In this document: piece after piece, positions 63,615 to 64,000 of the stretch
Numbering within the stretch: position 1 is the first letter of the stretch
How the letters are laid out: the number at the start of each line of letters is the position of its first letter
Assembly: GCA_024036415.1 (NCBI GenBank)
Contig: JAMWET010003170.1
Location: 21,001 to 85,000 of the forward strand
DNA: 64,000 bases
Origin: Prochilodus magdalenae
Taxonomy: Eukaryota; Chordata; Actinopteri; Characiformes; Prochilodontidae
Reading direction: 5' to 3'
Made by a program: the position numbers and the translations under genes
Notes under the pieces: generated by a model
Seen by the model: only the letters and a program-made list of their open reading frames with translations
The model's database searches: none
What the model was told of the DNA's origin: nothing

Positions 63615-63930
63615 ACATCGTTGGTGGTCACTTTATTAGGTAATTGTATCCTACATCAGCTCTACTTGTACCATTTAGAATCACTTTGTAGTTCTACAAT
63701 TACAGACTGTAGTCCATCTGATTCACTGCATACTTTGCTAGGCCCCTTTCACCCTGGGCATTAATGGTCAAGACTCCCACAGGAGCCTCACATTTTGGTG
63801 GTGAATCATTACCATCACTGAAGAGACGCTGACATGGTGCTGGTGTGAGTGGGTCAGACTCAGCAGTGCTGCTGGAATGTTTAAACACCTCCGTATCAGT
63901 GCTGGACTGAGAACAGTCCACCAACCAAAA
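63615..63930 (-). repeat. Dispersed repeat family B, copy 2
   Basis: The edge 'GGTCACTTTATTAGGTA' (63628) is followed by 'TGTAGTTCTACAATTACAGACTGTAGTCC' and the block 'GCTGGTGTGAGTGGGTCAGA' to 'TGCTGGAATGTTTAAACACC', the inverse of landmarks in copy 1 at 20.7 kb. It is non-coding; the minus frame across it is incidental. Confidence 0.65.
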
Positions 63931-64000
63931 CTATCCAGGCAGCTGGATCCTGCAGTGTTTGTTATAAAGCTACTTTAGTAAAGTTATTTTTGTGATGTAA

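Overview
The window is vertebrate nuclear DNA from a ray-finned fish. Evidence for this is long introns with GT/AG borders, several Tc1/mariner families, a tRNA-derived SINE ending in the fish-type tail 'GATAAGAGTGTCAGCTAAATG', heavy GA/CT, CA and AT microsatellites, and one clear vertebrate brain gene. The repeat families look ostariophysan (characin or catfish-like); that placement is inference. There are no bacterial operons, CRISPR arrays or phage genes.

One protein-coding gene can be assembled exon by exon: cacng7, a type II TARP (AMPA-receptor auxiliary subunit, claudin/PMP22 fold), on the minus strand. Five coding exons lie at 47486-47291, 44392-44306, 43492-43352, 32137-31992 and 29753-29298. 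All phases and splice sites agree, and the product is 341 aa. A splice acceptor touches the ATG, so the 5' leader lies in an upstream non-coding exon. The best candidate ends at a strong donor at 53752/53751, in a CpG-containing, GA/CT-flanked region near 53.75-54.2 kb. Twin polyadenylation signals lie about 385 bp past the stop. The gene spans roughly 25 kb, and its introns hold transposon remnants, a 30-bp minisatellite and GA tracts. Two of those tracts form the polypyrimidine tracts of coding exons 2 and 3.

Left of cacng7 (1-28.9 kb) there is no gene I can name. It holds a CpG-rich promoter-like block at 11.4-11.85 kb with a strong minus-strand donor, two MITE-like inverted-repeat elements, a 2.3-kb minisatellite of 42-bp units (14.2-16.5 kb), and a transposon cluster at 17.8-21.9 kb made of at least four different decayed elements. 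One of these, a Tc1 copy, keeps a readable DD34E catalytic C-terminus.

Right of the promoter (54.2-64 kb) is dominated by GA/CT and CA tracts, a 24-bp minisatellite, a 59-bp pyrimidine-rich tandem repeat, a SINE fragment and a dispersed repeat at the right edge. Almost all long open frames outside cacng7 are products of these low-complexity sequences.

I found no convincing new biological system. The most useful leads are the lengthened Ser/Pro-rich cacng7 tail, the microsatellites acting as splice-site tracts and flanking the promoter, the four similarly short copies of one Tc1-like family, and the orphan CpG promoter.
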